A DNA stretch of 64,000 nucleotides from Phytophthora hibernalis (lineage: Eukaryota > Oomycota > Peronosporomycetes > Peronosporales > Peronosporaceae), in the NCBI GenBank assembly GCA_012656075.1, contig JAAKBF010000049.1:496001-560000 (forward strand), written 5' to 3'. Numbering within the stretch: position 1 is the first letter of the stretch; every line of letters starts with the position of its first letter. The notes beneath the pieces are model-generated. The model saw only the letters and a list, made by a program, of their open reading frames with translations. It made no database searches and was not told where the DNA came from. Below, in pieces: positions 43,424 through 55,915 of the stretch. The position numbers and the translations under genes are program-made.

Positions 43424-44498
43424 TTTATCAGGCCTTCGGACGCTGCAGGAGCCGTTGCGGGAAAAGCCACGTGAGGAGCAGGAAGCGGCGACCTGAAGCC
43501 TTTTAGTATGTAATATTTGGCGCTGAACAAGTATGATAGTGTATACTTTTCATTAACAAATGTATTGAAAAATCTCCATCGAGCATTAAGTTTGAAGTTT
43601 GACAAGTATTAATTAAGCCCCATAGTTAAGCCTGACTACCGACGATATATGATTTAGTACACCAGGATATATGACAACAGAGGTATTTCGTTGGCCAGGG
43701 TTCTCTGTATAATACCGGTACCGGTATTGTACTGTAGTGGTCGGTTAGCCGGAAATCGCCTCAGTAGAAATAATACCTATCATATCCCTTCATTTCAACA
43801 AAGTACTAGTATGATATTAAAATACTGTCAACCCTGTCCTAATTAACAACTATGTATGCTAATATTTAATACCACACAAGTTGTACAAAACACAATTGAC
43901 TTGACATTTGAACCAGAGGCAACAACTCGGTGCTCAGTCATACTATTGAAAATAATATTCTGTTAGTAGATTTTGAGTTTAATGTGTCGGTGAGCTCTAG
44001 ATGCCTGTAGCTGACTGTAGCTGACTGTCAAACCCCGTACATTCTCATCCTAGTTCTCTCCAGATGGACATCCGCCGGGAATCATTGGTGCAAGTCGTCA
44101 TGGTAGAAATGTTCGTCGTACCTGCTGCTGGAGACGCCGGTCCTAGTGAAGATGGCCGATGTGGTGTTGCTGGTGCTGGAGACTTCGGTCCTCGTCGAGA
44201 TGCCCAGCGTAGCGTTGCTGGGGTGAATGTCATCGTCTTAGCACCGCTCGTTTGCTGTTCGGCAGTTGCTCAATTAAGAAATCTAGTTGGAACCTCACCG
44301 CAACCCCACGATAAAATAAATGATGGTTTGGACGTGGGAAGTTGGAGGCAAATGCTGAAGTGAGCTCTATTGTCTTTTTACTTGTTGCTAACCTCCTACA
44401 CTTTAGTTTGTGCGCTCCAGCAGGAATCGGAATATGGACCAATCCGATTCACCCACGTGCTCTCAGCTCCCCCACAACGCTATTGTGTGATCTCGGGT
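43424..44498. other. AT-rich spacer, probable end of Copia-C
   Basis: No gene supported. An overlapping ORF pair (44064-44363 + and 44045-44233 -) has no motif. The right part (from about 44230) may be the 3' LTR of Copia-C. A short tandem GTAGCTGACT occurs near 44007-44030. Confidence 0.35.
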
Positions 44499-44650
44499 GC
44501 ATTTTGTCACCACTGCACCTGGGCCGCATGCATTGCGTCATCGCTGCATGTGCCCGCACGCATTGTGTCATTGCTGCGTGCGGCAAGCTCGTACGCATCG
44601 TGTCATCACTGCGTACGGTCCGTGCACATCGTGTCATCACTGTGCGCGGG
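44499..44650 (-). repeat. Five-unit minisatellite, about 31-bp period
   Basis: Units start at about 44499, 44530, 44560, 44595 and 44626. Each contains GCAT-x-GTGTCAT-x-x-CTGC or a close variant, and the last is followed by TGACGTCA-like sequence (CATGACGTCACC, about 44651). It lies just beyond the 3' end of the Copia-C pol on the reverse strand, where the LTR U3 would be, so the units may be transcriptional enhancer repeats. Confidence 0.75.
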
Positions 44651-44699
44651 CATGACGTCACCGCTCGCATACACGGCGCACACATCAACACTCGCTGCT

Positions 44700-47600
44700 A
44701 ATGCTGAGCGGGTCTTGGTTCGGACGCCGCTTGCCGCGAGCAAGAAATGCAGTCTCTTCGTCCCGACTGCCTTCGTGATCATGTCCGCCAGCTGATCTTC
44801 CGTCACGGTAGTCCACCGTGATGATGCCCCGCGCCACGTTCTCGCGAATGAAGTAGTGTCTGATGTCGACGTGCTTGGATCGCGCATTTTATCCGGCGTT
44901 GCTTGCAAGTGCAATCGCACCTTGGTTGCCCTCCCAGACTTGCGTTCGCTCCCACTTGCTCATGACCGAGGTCCTTGAGGATTGCGCGGGTCCACAACTC
45001 CTCCTGCGTGCACAGGCTGAACGCCATGTACTCCGCCTCCGCCGAGCTCAGCGCCACCGTGCTCAACTTGAAGACGGCCGGCGCTGCCGATCATGATCAT
45101 GATCCCGTACACCGAGTGGCGGTCGTCCAGGTTGCTGTCCCAGTCGGCGTCCATGTACGCCTCCAACATGACCTTGCCGTCGTTGCTCTTGTAAGCGATA
45201 CCGAAGTCCTTCGTGCCCTTCAGATAGCGAAGTACTCGAATAGCTGCTTTCCAGTGTTGCTGTCCAGGGTTCTCCAAGAACAGCGACAGCTGCGTGACGA
45301 TGTACGCCACGTCTGCGCGCGTACAGGCGTGATGTACAATAAAGACCCCTGTATGGTTTGGTCCTCATGTCCTCCTGTTCCGCATTCGTGGTCGGCGACT
45401 GCATCTTCGTCAGTTTCATGCCTGATTCGCACGGGTTCACGACCGCCTTCGCGTCCTGTTGGTTGAACCGATTCACGACGTCGTCGATGTAGCGCGTCTG
45501 CTTGATCATCAGCGTGCATGCCGTGCGGTCGTGGTCAATCTCCATGCCGAGGATGAACTTGACCTCGCCCCTCTCTTTCATCTTGAACGCGCTCTTCAAC
45601 GCGATATTGATCTCCTTGTTGTTCTTGGCAGCGATGATCATGTCGTCCACGTACAAGCAGACGTATACGTCAGTGTCCTTCGTGCTCTTCACGTCGACAC
45701 ACTGGTCGACCCCATAGCTGCGAAACCCGATTTTCATGAACACCGCGTGGATAGTCTGGTGCCACGCGCTCGCTGCCTGCTTCAGACCGTAGATCGCCTA
45801 GTCCAACTTGTACATCGAGTTCTCCGCGTTCGTGATGCCACACGGCAACTCCATGAACACTTGCTCTTTCAAGACACTGTTCAAGAACGCCGTGTCCGCA
45901 TCCAGCTGCTCCGTGACGTACCACTACGGACAGCACGACCCTGATCGATTTCATGTTGGCGACGGGCGACAGGTCTCGAAGAAGTCCACGCCGGACTTCT
46001 GCTTGAAGCCCCTCGCCACCAGCCGGGCATTGTACCACACAACTCGGCCGTGCTCGTTCCGCTTCTTAGCGAACACCCACCGACACCCAATTCGTCGGAC
46101 TCCAGCAGCTCGCCGAACCAGTGTTCACGAGCCGTTGTCAGCATGCGCCTTCAGCTCGGAGTTCATCGCCTTGATCCACTCCGATGCCTCGTTGCTCTTC
46201 ATTACGTGGTCAGCGCGTCGCCCGCGTCTCCCACACTAGAGGCACAAGCTAGTACAGCTTCGGCGAGAAGACCGTCTTCGTCCACTTGAGTCCTCCTAGG
46301 CGATGGCGGTCAGAAATGGTCGTCGTTGTCCGGGTCGTCCTCATCGTTCCCCTTGCGATCATCTTCAGCTTCTCCAAGAGCAAGTACCGGGTCACGTGGG
46401 CGTCGGACTCGTTCGGTCGGGTTCCGGGTGGAATACAAGGTTGTCACTGAAGGCTGCCCCTGGCGTCCTTCGGTATGTTGCCAGCTCACCCAGCGTCGAT
46501 TCATTCGTCTCGGCTTCAGGTATCTCCGTGTCTTCATCATGATTTTCTCACACCGATCCCATCGGCTCCTCAGTATCAGGATGCTGTCCTCGTTCATGTT
46601 GCACAACTTCGTCGATGTCCTCCGTCGAGTGTATGACCGTAGTGCTCTCCGTGGGAGCCGAGTCGTTGATGCCGTTCACCTCCCGTTTGTCCAGCGTCAT
46701 CGACCTGGTCGCCTTCACTTTTCTCGACTCCAAGTTGTACACGCGGTATCCCTTCGAGTTCTCGGCGTAGCCCAAGAACATGATCTTGAAGCTCTTCGGA
46801 TCCAACTTGGTACGCTTTGGCTTGTCGGCGTGGGCGTACCCGACCGAGTCGAACACGCGTAAGTGGTCCAGCCGCGGCTTGTCCTTGAACGCCAACTCGT
46901 ACGGCGTCATGCTCGAGTGCGTACTGGTCGTTGACCGATTGATCAGATACACCGACGTACTGGCCGCCTCGGCCCACCACATCGTCGAGATGCTCTTGTA
47001 GTACAACATTCTCCGCACCTTCTCCAAGATCCTGCGGTTCATGTGCTCTGCCACGCCGTTCATTAGGCACGGCCTTCTGGTGAACGATCCCGTTCAACGC
47101 GCACAACCTGTCCATCTCCTTATCGACGAACTCCGTGCCGTTGTCCGAACGCAGGCACTTGATGCGCTCACCCCACTGGTTCTCGTACAAGTTCATGAAC
47201 GTCTTGAACTTGACGGTCACCTCGCTCTTCTTGATGATGAAGTACGCTACCACGTACTTAGAGTAGCCATCGACAAACGTGAGCACGTACCGGGCCCCGC
47301 CCTTCGACTTCGTCTTCAAGGGCCCCATGACGTCCGCGTGCACCAGCTGCAACACCTTCGTCGTCTTCGAAATCGATCGAGACAGGAAGTGCGCGACCGT
47401 CTGCTTGCCCTTCTTGCAGCCCCCACAGCGGCATAGACTTCCTGTCCATCATTAGCATGCCAGTGGTGGCGCGCTGCGTCTTTGCCAGCGCATCCTTGTT
47501 CAAGGGGCCCATTCGCGCATGCCACAACTCTCGCTCAGTGTCGACCCCGGCGTACTCCACGTAGTGCGCCATGTCCTTCTCGCAGTCGAGCACGTAGGCC

Positions 47601-48535
47601 TTGCCGACCTTCTTGCACATCGCGAGCACCTAGGCCTTGTTCCAAAATCGTTCATGACTTCTGCTGGAACTCCATGCTCATGCCGCGCTCCGCCAGCCTG
47701 CTGACGGACAGCAACTGCCGGTCCAATCCAGAAATGTGGTGCACATCGACCTTCTTGATGCGCTTCCCGTCGATGTCCGTCAGGCGCGCCGATCCATTTC
47801 CCACCACGCGGATCTTCTTGCCGTCCACGATGGTCACCTCGATGTTCGAGTCGAGGTTCTTGTACTCAAACAAGTCGTTGCGGTGAGGCGTCATGTGCGC
47901 CGTCGCACTGCTGTCGATCAGCCACCCTGGCGACCGCCTCTCCCAAACGGCGAAGACCGCGTCGTCGTCGTCGCCCGCGTTCGGGTCCGGACAGTCCGCT
48001 TCATGTGGCCCATCTGGCCGTAGTTAAAGCACTTGTCCTTGAAGCTACCGTGCTTCCTGGCGCCGTATCCCTTGCTACTCTTGCCGCCCTTGAAGTTCTT
48101 TGAGCCCTTGAACTTGCTGCCGTTCGCAGTAGCCTTCAGCGCGCGCTCTGCGTCTTCCTTCTGGTCAAAGCGCTCGGACTCATTGAGCAACTTCTTCTTC
48201 ACCTCGATCAACGTGGTGTTCTTTAAATTCTCTACGATTGAGCTGATCAACTCGTACTCTGTGGGCAGGCTGCTCAGCAGGATGACCAGCTGGCGAGCCT
48301 CGTCCAGCGGTTCCCCGAGAGACTGCAAACCTACAATGAGCTCGTCGAAGTTGTCCAGGTGCTCGGCCATGGCCACGCCGTCCTCCATCTTGAACTCGTG
48401 GAGGCGGCGGGTCATTGTCACCCGATTGTGCATGTTGGTTCAGGTGTATAGATCCCACGATGTGTTTCTCCACGCACACAGCCTGGCTCAGCGTACATCG
48501 AGCAGCTCCATCTTTCTCGTCAATCATAGTGAAAC
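44700..48535 (-). pseudogene. Copia-C gag-pol, nearly full order, frameshifted
   Basis: Right to left: gag at 47918-48535 (FKMEDGVAMAEHLDNFDELI, VILLSSLPTEYE, then the knuckle CFNYGQMGHMKRTV, with the second Cys replaced by Tyr and the last Cys lost); protease at about 47890-47930 (DSSATAHMTPH); pre-integrase at 47258-47629 (ERELWHARMGPLN); integrase at 46548-47355 (LVHADVMGP, LRSDNGTEF, MNGVAEHMNR); RT remnants at 45750-46240 and 45063-45743, including the intact active site YVDDMIIAA; RNase H at 44700-45310 (YMDADWDSNLDDRHS, ALSSAEAEYMAF, LADMITKAV). Several single frameshifts. It is the best preserved retroelement here. Its gag end abuts piggyBac copy 2 at about 48535. Confidence 0.88.
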
Positions 48536-51168
48536 GAGGGAAATGTTACTTGAAGAGCGAACCGTTCCACGCTCGTACACTCCAACCGTTCGAAGGCTTT
48601 CAAAAGTAAACACGAAGTGTAGAAATTATCTGTATTCACAACTCGTCGAGAGCCTTGTAAAGATTTCGTGACCTCAAGCACGTGCTTTCGGACTTCCGAA
48701 GACGATTTCGTTAGAGCAGCCAGTCGGTCTATTTCACTGTTGGGAATAACACCCTCCAGTCGGTCTGCCAGACCGTTAGAGCAATGAAGTTTAAAGTCCA
48801 AAACAATCCATGTTGTTGAGCAGCAGCAGACATTGAGCTTAAAGTGATACTTTCCCGTAGGCTTTCGTGGATTGAACACGATCAGATGTCGCACATATTT
48901 TGAGCGACAAGCAATACTTGCTTCGTCCCCAGCAGCATTTCGCCCAGGAATCACGTGGCGACTGCACCGCTTCTTTAGCATCGTGATCAACTATTTTGGC
49001 AGCAGGATCTCGTTTCGTTTCCTCGGCAGAAACATTCCCACGAAAGGCCAAGTTCGTTCGAATATAAATGAAGCGCTTCCAGCTCATAATAGTCGACAAA
49101 TTAGATGTGTTGCCTCCGGGAAAGATGTCGGCCTCCTCGCTGTCGAACCAGTAGTTTCTCATCTCACCTTTGTCGACAAGCGCCATGTACCACAAAATTT
49201 CCATCATAAGTTCATTTAGTTCGATCGGTATATTCGATGGACTTCCACTTTGAGTAGCGTATTCATTAGAAAACACAACAACTTGCTTCCACAATGGGAT
49301 CGGAAGAAAGGCAAAAAGCTTTCGGTTGCTGAATGACGAAATAGCACCTTGCTATCCTCTTGAAGGCGCGTCGCCGTGGTCCCGTCGGTGTTAGCAAATA
49401 AACCCGGACTGGCTCCAAGCGTGCTATTTGTGAGAAGTTCATCCCGTGGACGTCTTCGACCTCCGCGGGACACAAATCGATGTTAAGTTCTTTTCGGCTG
49501 CGGAACTTTGGCCACTCAGAATACTCTTGCTCGCCAATTTCTTCAAACTCTTCTGTGAGCGATGGAATATCCGTGTATTTTGGAACCTTGCTACTCAGAG
49601 TACTCCATGACTCTCCGAAATTTACACAATTTTTCTGCATAACGACATACTGCTGGACACCCCGGGTTACTATATTTCCATCGATCTCATGTACGTGGTG
49701 CTTTGTTTGGAAAGAAGTATTGGACCATCGAATCTCAAAATGGAGGGTTGGTATGCGCACAGCTTCAGCATTTTTATCGTTGACGATGTTGTAGCGGGTC
49801 ACGATACCAGAAAGATACACAGCCCCGACATCACGATAGCGCTCAGATTTCATCCACACTTCCTGAGCAGGAGAAAATGCCACACTAGCGTTGATGTTTT
49901 TTCTGTGGTGGCCTGCAACCGGTCAGAAAGTTCTTTCCTATATTCCTGAGCCGCTTTTGGTTCGTGAACATGAACACGATGTGGTTTAGTCGTTTTGGAT
50001 TTGTCTCTCTGTTTGGAGGGCGCACTCGATCCCTTCGCCACAGGTATAGTTCTCTTCTTTGGCGTCTTCTTAGCTTTACCAGGGGCTTTTCTTTTTATTT
50101 GGACGAGATTGAGACTTAGTGACTCTGTCGCCGATCTCTAAGCATGTTACCTTCACCAGTTCCAACAGGTCTAACAACGCGAACATTTGATACTGAGTCA
50201 TTGGATTCGCCATCACCAATTGTTGCTTCATAGCAATGCTTGCTGCAGAAGCATAGGTCACCGAAATCGTCAATCAGCTGTCCCATTGAATCGCGCAGCT
50301 TCAGTAAAACACGTACATCGTGAGAGCAGAAATGATGCACAAATGCATCGCAAGTGCCGCAGTGCACCGCTGTTGAACACTCGGTGTTGTAGACCGCACA
50401 AATAACAGGAGGCGCGGGCTCTTCCATTTCAATACGTGGGGTGTTCCCCACATTGCTCGACTTCGAAGATTTGGTATCTATAGACATATTCCCCAGCACC
50501 GGCGGGTGACGATCGAGCTGAGTGGTCATCCACCACACATCCGACATCGACTCCTCTGTGTGGTAGCTCCACATACGAACCAATGGCAACACTCTGCGAT
50601 GATGTCGTACGCGACTGGTTCATCTCACTGCCATTATTACTAGTCGTTCTCGTTTCCTTTGAGTTCAGCGGCACGGTACCATTGCAATAGGTAGCGTTGT
50701 AAAACTCGGCAAGCGCCTGCTCTCCCAGGAAAAAGCCTTCGCCTTCGATTCCGTTAGGATTGCCATTAGGGCGAACGTAGCTATAACGCTTATTCAAGCC
50801 GCCTCTAGTAGGTTTAGAAAACCACCCCTCACTGCGCAGAGCTTTCCAAGCATACTTAAAAACCAGTTGATTCTCTGGGTAAAGGCACCGAAAATACACC
50901 AACGTCTTAGCGTGGCTGAATACGCCGAGCAGCGTATACAAAAAAATCACCTTGTGGGGAGCGAGGGGTGGCACCATCCACTTCGGATGTGCGCAAACGC
51001 TTTGATGCTCTTGTCGACCAGAGTAGCTCTCTCGAACGCGGCATCCCAAATCCAAGAACGAAAACTTGCTCGTCCGAGCGCCTTTTGGGATATGATGAAT
51101 CTTTTCTGAATAGCCGCGCGCGGTAGGTTCACTACTGAGCCATCAGTAAGGTCGAGCGAAGCGCTCAA
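48520..51168 (-). pseudogene. piggyBac transposase copy 2, with PHD-like and W-rich N-terminal domains
   Basis: Right to left: 50429-51168 has a domain with AWKALRSEGWFSKP, RYSYVRPNG and GFFLGEQALAEFYNATY. 50116-50592 has a Cys/His cluster: CAVYNTECSTAVHCGTCDAFVHHFC and then CFCSKHC, PHD-like zinc ligands. 49266-49883 has a conserved spacer (TLHFEIRWSNT, EYSEWPKF). 48839-49294 holds the piggyBac N-core (ELMMEILWYMALVDKGEMRNYW). 48520-48990 has the late catalytic region with VVNTDNFYTSCLLLKAF, where the third-aspartate motif DNFYTS is intact. The protein is cut off by Copia-C. Frameshifts lie between the blocks. The extra N-terminal domains mean that this is a longer type than copy 1. Confidence 0.78.
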
Positions 51169-51369
51169 TCCTCAAACAAGATAGTCATTATCGTTACGGA
51201 GACTCGTATGCATCTCGAACGTTTCTCCATACGCTGCATGAAGGCGTTGATCAAGCTGATCTCACACTACAGCTGCGTGGACGCGTGCTGCAGCTCGCCT
51301 CCTCTTCCATCAGCGTATCGAAGGCCTCCGCAAGCTGATGTAGCAGGTTCCGGATCGGCGAGGTCATCT

Positions 51370-52770
51370 TCATGTCCTCGTCCCTTTTCCTGGCATTATT
51401 TGAGCGATGCAAACGAGTGCGTCGACGTCCCCCACTCGCACAGAGATTTTGCCCGTGGTTGCGTCGATGTAGGTCGTCTGGCGCAGGTACAGATCTTGTT
51501 TCGGGTCGACTGCCGCCTTCACGATCTGCTATTTCAACGGCGCGCTCGCTTTGATAAGGTCAACAAGAAGTCGAAACTCAAGATACCCACTTCGTCTTAG
51601 TATCACCTGCATCAACAGCGTGTACAGGTCGAACTGTACCACCAGGTCGTGCTCTTTGTCAGACTCGACGTTGATGAAATCTCTGGCGTCCACGAAGCGG
51701 AAGAGGTGCTTCATGCCGTCCTCCTGACCGCGCTTGTTCAGCACGGTCGTGATTATCATTGCGGACCAGATCTTGCCGTGGATCGAGATGAACTCCACCA
51801 CGTTCTCGTTGTAGGCCTACATGATGGAGATGGACTGCAGCAGGTCCGAGACGAACTGCAGGGCGCCTCCTCGACGAGTGCACCCGCCTCGGATGACAGC
51901 AGTGAACTCACGACGCCGTCGTGCCCTTTGCGCAGCGTGGCCAGGATGCCTTTACATTCGGCGGTGCGGCGCTACTTGGTCATCTCCAGCAGCGAGATGA
52001 ACAGGTCCATGTCTTCTCTTACGCCTTGAAGACACTGGACACGTCCTCGACCAGGTCCCAGATGTCGCGCTTCTCCACCTTCTTCTTGGCGACCTTCTGG
52101 CTCACGGACTTCTCCTTGACCACCGACTTGATGTCGGACTCGTCGTCTTTTTGTAGGCGCGAGGACTCGTTGAGGTCCTCACCGCGCTCGTTGCGGCCGA
52201 ATTCGAGGATCGTCATGTATGTTTTGCCGTGGTCGGCGGCGTGGCCAGTCACGTACTCATACCTGTTCTCCGACGACTTCGAATATCGATCTTGTCCTCG
52301 CCGTTGCGGATACGCTGCTTCTGGCACATGATTCACTCCGCCTAGTCGATCACGCGGTACATGAACTGCTGCGCCAGCTTACGCATGTCGGTGGTGTGAA
52401 CGGACTGCTTATCGAGACGGTTAGCCTAGTACTCCTCCGTAGAAGCCGCGCACTTGAACAGCAGTATGCGCTGTGACGTGGATGGGTGGGCCAGCCAGTC
52501 CGCGAACCCGTTCGTGCATTTCTGGCCGCGCGTGAGGCGCGCGTTGTGTTCATCGAGGGGCGCCGTGGTGGAGGTGATACGCTCCGTCTGGACCACGCCC
52601 CACTCCCTCTCATCAAGGGCCGAGCGACGCGAGTGGCGATGCGTAATGGAGAACCTCAATAGCCTTGATCTTGTTCTGGTTGTGTCAGCGCGGCTTGAGC
52701 GAGGAGTATTGCGCTCCATATGACCGCTGCTGAAATCGGTGGGCATCTGAGTTAGAAGGCGAGGCGGCAC
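51370..52770 (-). pseudogene. Unrecognised broken gene, helical
   Basis: Reverse frames 52426-52770, 52019-52336, 51529-51801 and a short one at about 51370-51450 read as a helix-rich protein: RILLFKCAASTEEY, EFGRNERGEDLNESSRLQKDD, a KEKSVSQKVAKKKVEK segment, then VVEFISIHGKIWSAMIITTVLNKRGQEDGMKHLFRFVD and SPIRNLLHQLAEAFDTLMEEE. Codon use is GC-rich at third positions, unlike the surrounding transposons, so it may be the remnant of a host gene. I cannot name the family. Several frame changes and stops. Confidence 0.4.
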
Positions 52771-53303
52771 GCGGATTTTGCAGTTGGCGTCACGCTAGCG
52801 CTACCGCGTCCGCTGAGCCGCCGCTGAACACACACATTTTGCTTTTAGAGCGCGACCCCATATTGATTTGATTGGAAAAAGTGGTCTGAGATAGCAGAAA
52901 ATGACAGTGCAAAAGAAGGTATGTTGGGTTCGAATACCTTGTGTGGCGTATGGGATGGACCGCACCAGTGGGACTTCCGACCGTCTTTTGGTAAACCATA
53001 CCTCATGTATTTTAATGACAACGAAAGGGTTAACGAACTAAAACGAAACCGCGTCAAACAAAAATATGCTAACGAACCTAAGTACGAATCGCGATTTAAG
53101 CCTTCTAGCCCGAGATTTTATTCTGTATCCTACAGAGTAAGCAATAACCTCGATTAAAGTATGCCTCGAAACCTGCGAGAATTATTATGCTGTAAGTCCT
53201 TTCACTCTAAATGATGCTGAACGGGTCATATTTGGCACAAAGACGCAACAACTAAAAGGTAATAGCATCGATAATGTATCCAACATCTGCGATAATAGAG
53301 ACC
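52771..53303. other. Spacer left of the Harbinger element
   Basis: One forward frame (52921-53157) has no motif. AT-rich towards 53300. No supported gene. Confidence 0.4.
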
Positions 53304-53476
53304 TTAGAGCATCCCCACCGGGGCTGCTATCCTAAAGCTATTATATTACATAAAAGCTCAAAACCTATTTTTATCCGCTGGTCAGTTGATGTTCCACCGT
53401 CAGAGCTATATTGTCGGTTAAACACATGGAGATATCTACAGGACTTCCGACGGGTTTGCAGTAAGTAGCTGCGCTC

Positions 53477-54832
53477 TTGGAAGAAGATGAGGAAGAAGAG
53501 CTACTCGCGGGGCTGTTGTTCCATGCGCGACCACCGGGCACAGGTGTCCCGCGACGACGCGGAGGCTCCTACCCCGGTAAAAGACCAAATAGACTGCGAG
53601 AGAATCAATCTCGCCCTCTTCGTTTACTACAACAGTACTTTGGACCTGAGCCCATTTTCAACGAACTAACCTTCAGGAGGTGGTATCGAATGTCCAAGCG
53701 ATTGTTTTCTAATAAATCATTGGGCGTGTTGGAACACGACGATTACTTCACTCAGAAGCAAGATGCTATAGACAAAATCGGCATTTCGAGTCTTTTAAAG
53801 CTCACTGTACCGCTGCGAGTCCTTGCATATTCCTCGTCTTTCGACTCTGTAGATGAAAATCTTGAGATGTCACAGACAGTGGTGACTGAGTGTGTCGATC
53901 ACTTCTGTGACGCTGTTATTGCATGCTTTGCGGGCGAATACATGCGACCACCGTTGACGAAATGAGACGTTTGCTGGAGCTTAATGCAAGCGTGGCTTCG
54001 TTGGAATGATTGGATCCATTGATTGTATGCACTGGGCGTGGAAGAACTGCCCCGTCATTCTCGCAGGCCAGCACAAAGGAAAAGGAAGAAACCGACCAAA
54101 TACCGTTAAGCGGTTGCAGACTACAATTTGTGCATATGGCACTACAATTTCGGATCCCCGGGTCCTCTCAACGACATCAACATACTCAAACAGTCCCCTA
54201 TTTTTCATGAAATGCAACGTGGTGAAGCGCTGCTGGTCTCATACGCCGTGAACGGTAGGTGGATATATCGGGGGTTAAAAACCTTTTTAAGTTTTTCACG
54301 CTATCATATCTGTTCGTCCAGGTAACATGTACGACATGCCGTATATATTGGCCGATGGGATTTACCCAGAGTGGCCAGTATTTGTGAAGATGATACAGTG
54401 CCCGCTGGGCAGAAAACGACAGCATTTTGCTAAGCGCCAAGAAGCTTGTCGAAAAAATGTAGAACGCTGTTTCGGCGTATGCAGGCTCGTTGGCGAATCC
54501 TCGACCTCCCATGTCGATTATGGAGCCCTCACAAAATGGATAAAGTGATGCATGCGTGCATTATCATGCACAACATGATAGTGGACGATGAGGCAGAGCT
54601 ATATCAATTTGACAAGATCCAGTATCAGCAGGATGAAACACACATGTGTGTTTTCGATATCATCAATCAGCCTGACGACGTACCTCAAATTACCATAAAT
54701 CGACCTCGTCACGAAGTTAGTCGGCCTACCGTCACAGAACTTATCGTCCGCACTTCAAAGTTGCGCGACAAGGTTCAGCATGGTCAAATACAGCACGACC
54801 TATGGAATACGCAAGGAGAACTAGTTCAATAG
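53477..54832 (+). pseudogene. PIF/Harbinger transposase (DDE_Tnp_4 nuclease)
   Basis: Starts at ATG 53477 with an acidic N-terminus, then LRLLQQYFGPEPIFNELTFRRWYRM and VLAYSSSFDSVDE. The nuclease part begins at 54006: GSIDCMHWAWKNCP (first Asp), then in the next frame YNLCIWHYNFGSPGPLNDINIL (second Asp), and HFAKRQEACRKNVERCFGV (Glu). The C-terminal part is helical (VMHACIIMHNMIVDDE). Frame changes at about 53965, 54090 and 54490. A 67-bp intron (54255-54321) joins two matching reading frames exactly. All three catalytic residues are visible, though the gene is broken by the frameshifts. Confidence 0.85.
54255..54321 (+). other. Predicted 67-bp intron in the Harbinger transposase
   Basis: Begins GTAGGT and ends CAG. 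Splicing would join AAC-G to GT-AAC, giving ...VNGNMYDMPY... in frame; unspliced, the frame closes soon after. Size fits oomycete introns. Confidence 0.7.
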
Positions 54833-55095
54833 TTGCACCGAACCGACAGAATACGTTGCTGTATTCAAATCTGATTCTCCAAAATGTTGCTGCTTTCACT
54901 GACAACGATAGTATCGGTATTCGAAGACAAATTGCTGAAGTTATTGGTCGTGTCGGAGCTGTGCGTGATGTCAATGTTGAGGGTGGTGTCGATACTGGAG
55001 TCGACGCTTGTGCTGCCGTTCATGTCACCCCTGCTGACGCTGCTGACTGTATCACTTGCCACCTCTGCACGAAGCCGGCAGGGGACAGCTTGTCT

Positions 55096-55915
55096 CTACA
55101 AGCGTAGAAACTCAGACGCGAGTGAGTCGTTAGGGTCGACCCATATGCTGAAAAGACTCAGTTCAAGCTGCTCATGAGCAACTCGGATACGCATCTCCGC
55201 GTTTGTGGCTGCTTTTTCAGCGGCTTTGACTTGGCGTGTATAAAGCGCCAAGTTGGCATTTGCGCGAAACACCCCTTTCACCTCATTTTGTTGGATGATT
55301 GTGTGATGAGTAGTATCTTCAGATGAAGACGACAAACAATTTGGTTCGCTTGGTACCCCCACGCTTGTTGTCGTCTCCGTGCGCTCATGAACGCGATCTT
55401 TTTGCCGCTTTGCGCTTTTTGTTGGATTCGAGGCAAGCACCCCACTTGTCTGAGTGTTTCAGAATAGACCAGCAATCCACGAACTTGAACACACCATTCC
55501 GTGACTGATACAATGCAATAGCGTCGCTCTGTATGTCAGTGGGGGCACGGCCACTGGCACACACGTTCTCTACCTCCGAAAAGCAGGCGATAAACTTAGA
55601 CACTGCTCTGGAGATCGTCTGGAATCGTGACATCAAGGACGTTGCCGTTCTCTCCGGGTGGGCTTCTTGTTTTCGTGCAAGCTCAGCATCAAACGCCGCT
55701 TTCACATCTCCGTAGAAATGATCACTAGCCTGGTAAACACCATCAATTGAGTTGCGGCTCGAGTGTAGCCATGCCTCGCAGAGCACTGTGTCTTCGGCTG
55801 GCATGTAGTTTGAGCCGCGCCTTTTAGCAGGGGTTGCACTGGTGTCTGTAGGACCAAGTTGGCGTGGCTCTGTTGAATTGGAATTCGTGGTCAAGGCACC
55901 TATGGCCACCAACAC
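55096..55915 (-). pseudogene. Myb/NAM-associated partner protein of the Harbinger element
   Basis: Two reverse frames, 55385-55915 and 55096-55440. The first has RGSNYMPAEDTVLCEAWLHSSRN, a Myb/SANT-like first helix pair, then DHFYGDVKAAFDAEL, RTATSLMSRFQTISRAVSKFIACF and ALYQSRNGVFKFVDCWSILKHSDKW, the NAM-associated C-terminal pattern. The second gives a coiled-coil-like end with VKAAEKAATNAEMRIRVAHEQLEL. In known Harbinger elements such a DNA-binding partner recruits the nuclease to the ends. One frameshift at about 55420. Confidence 0.75.

Larger units (their letters stand above)
53307..55915. mobile_element. PIF/Harbinger element, right end not found
   Basis: The left end appears to be GAGCATCCCCACCGGGGCTGC from 53307, preceded by TTA (53304-53306), the 3-bp duplication typical of this superfamily. 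The reverse complement of this end was not found to the right, and Copia-D sequence is recognisable from 55998, so the right end is probably lost. It contains the transposase (+) and a Myb/NAM-like partner gene (-), convergent. Both proteins are normally needed together to move the element. Confidence 0.6.

Noticed and set aside
45459..45944. Forward ORFs over Copia-C (45459-45944, 46326-46862, 47041-47436, 48033-48671)
   Set aside because: GC-rich antisense shadows of the reverse-strand pol and gag.
51649..52029. Forward ORF with VDEISGVHEAEEVLHAV
   Set aside because: It overlaps the reverse frame that fits better with its neighbours; likely an antisense reading, though neither is identified.
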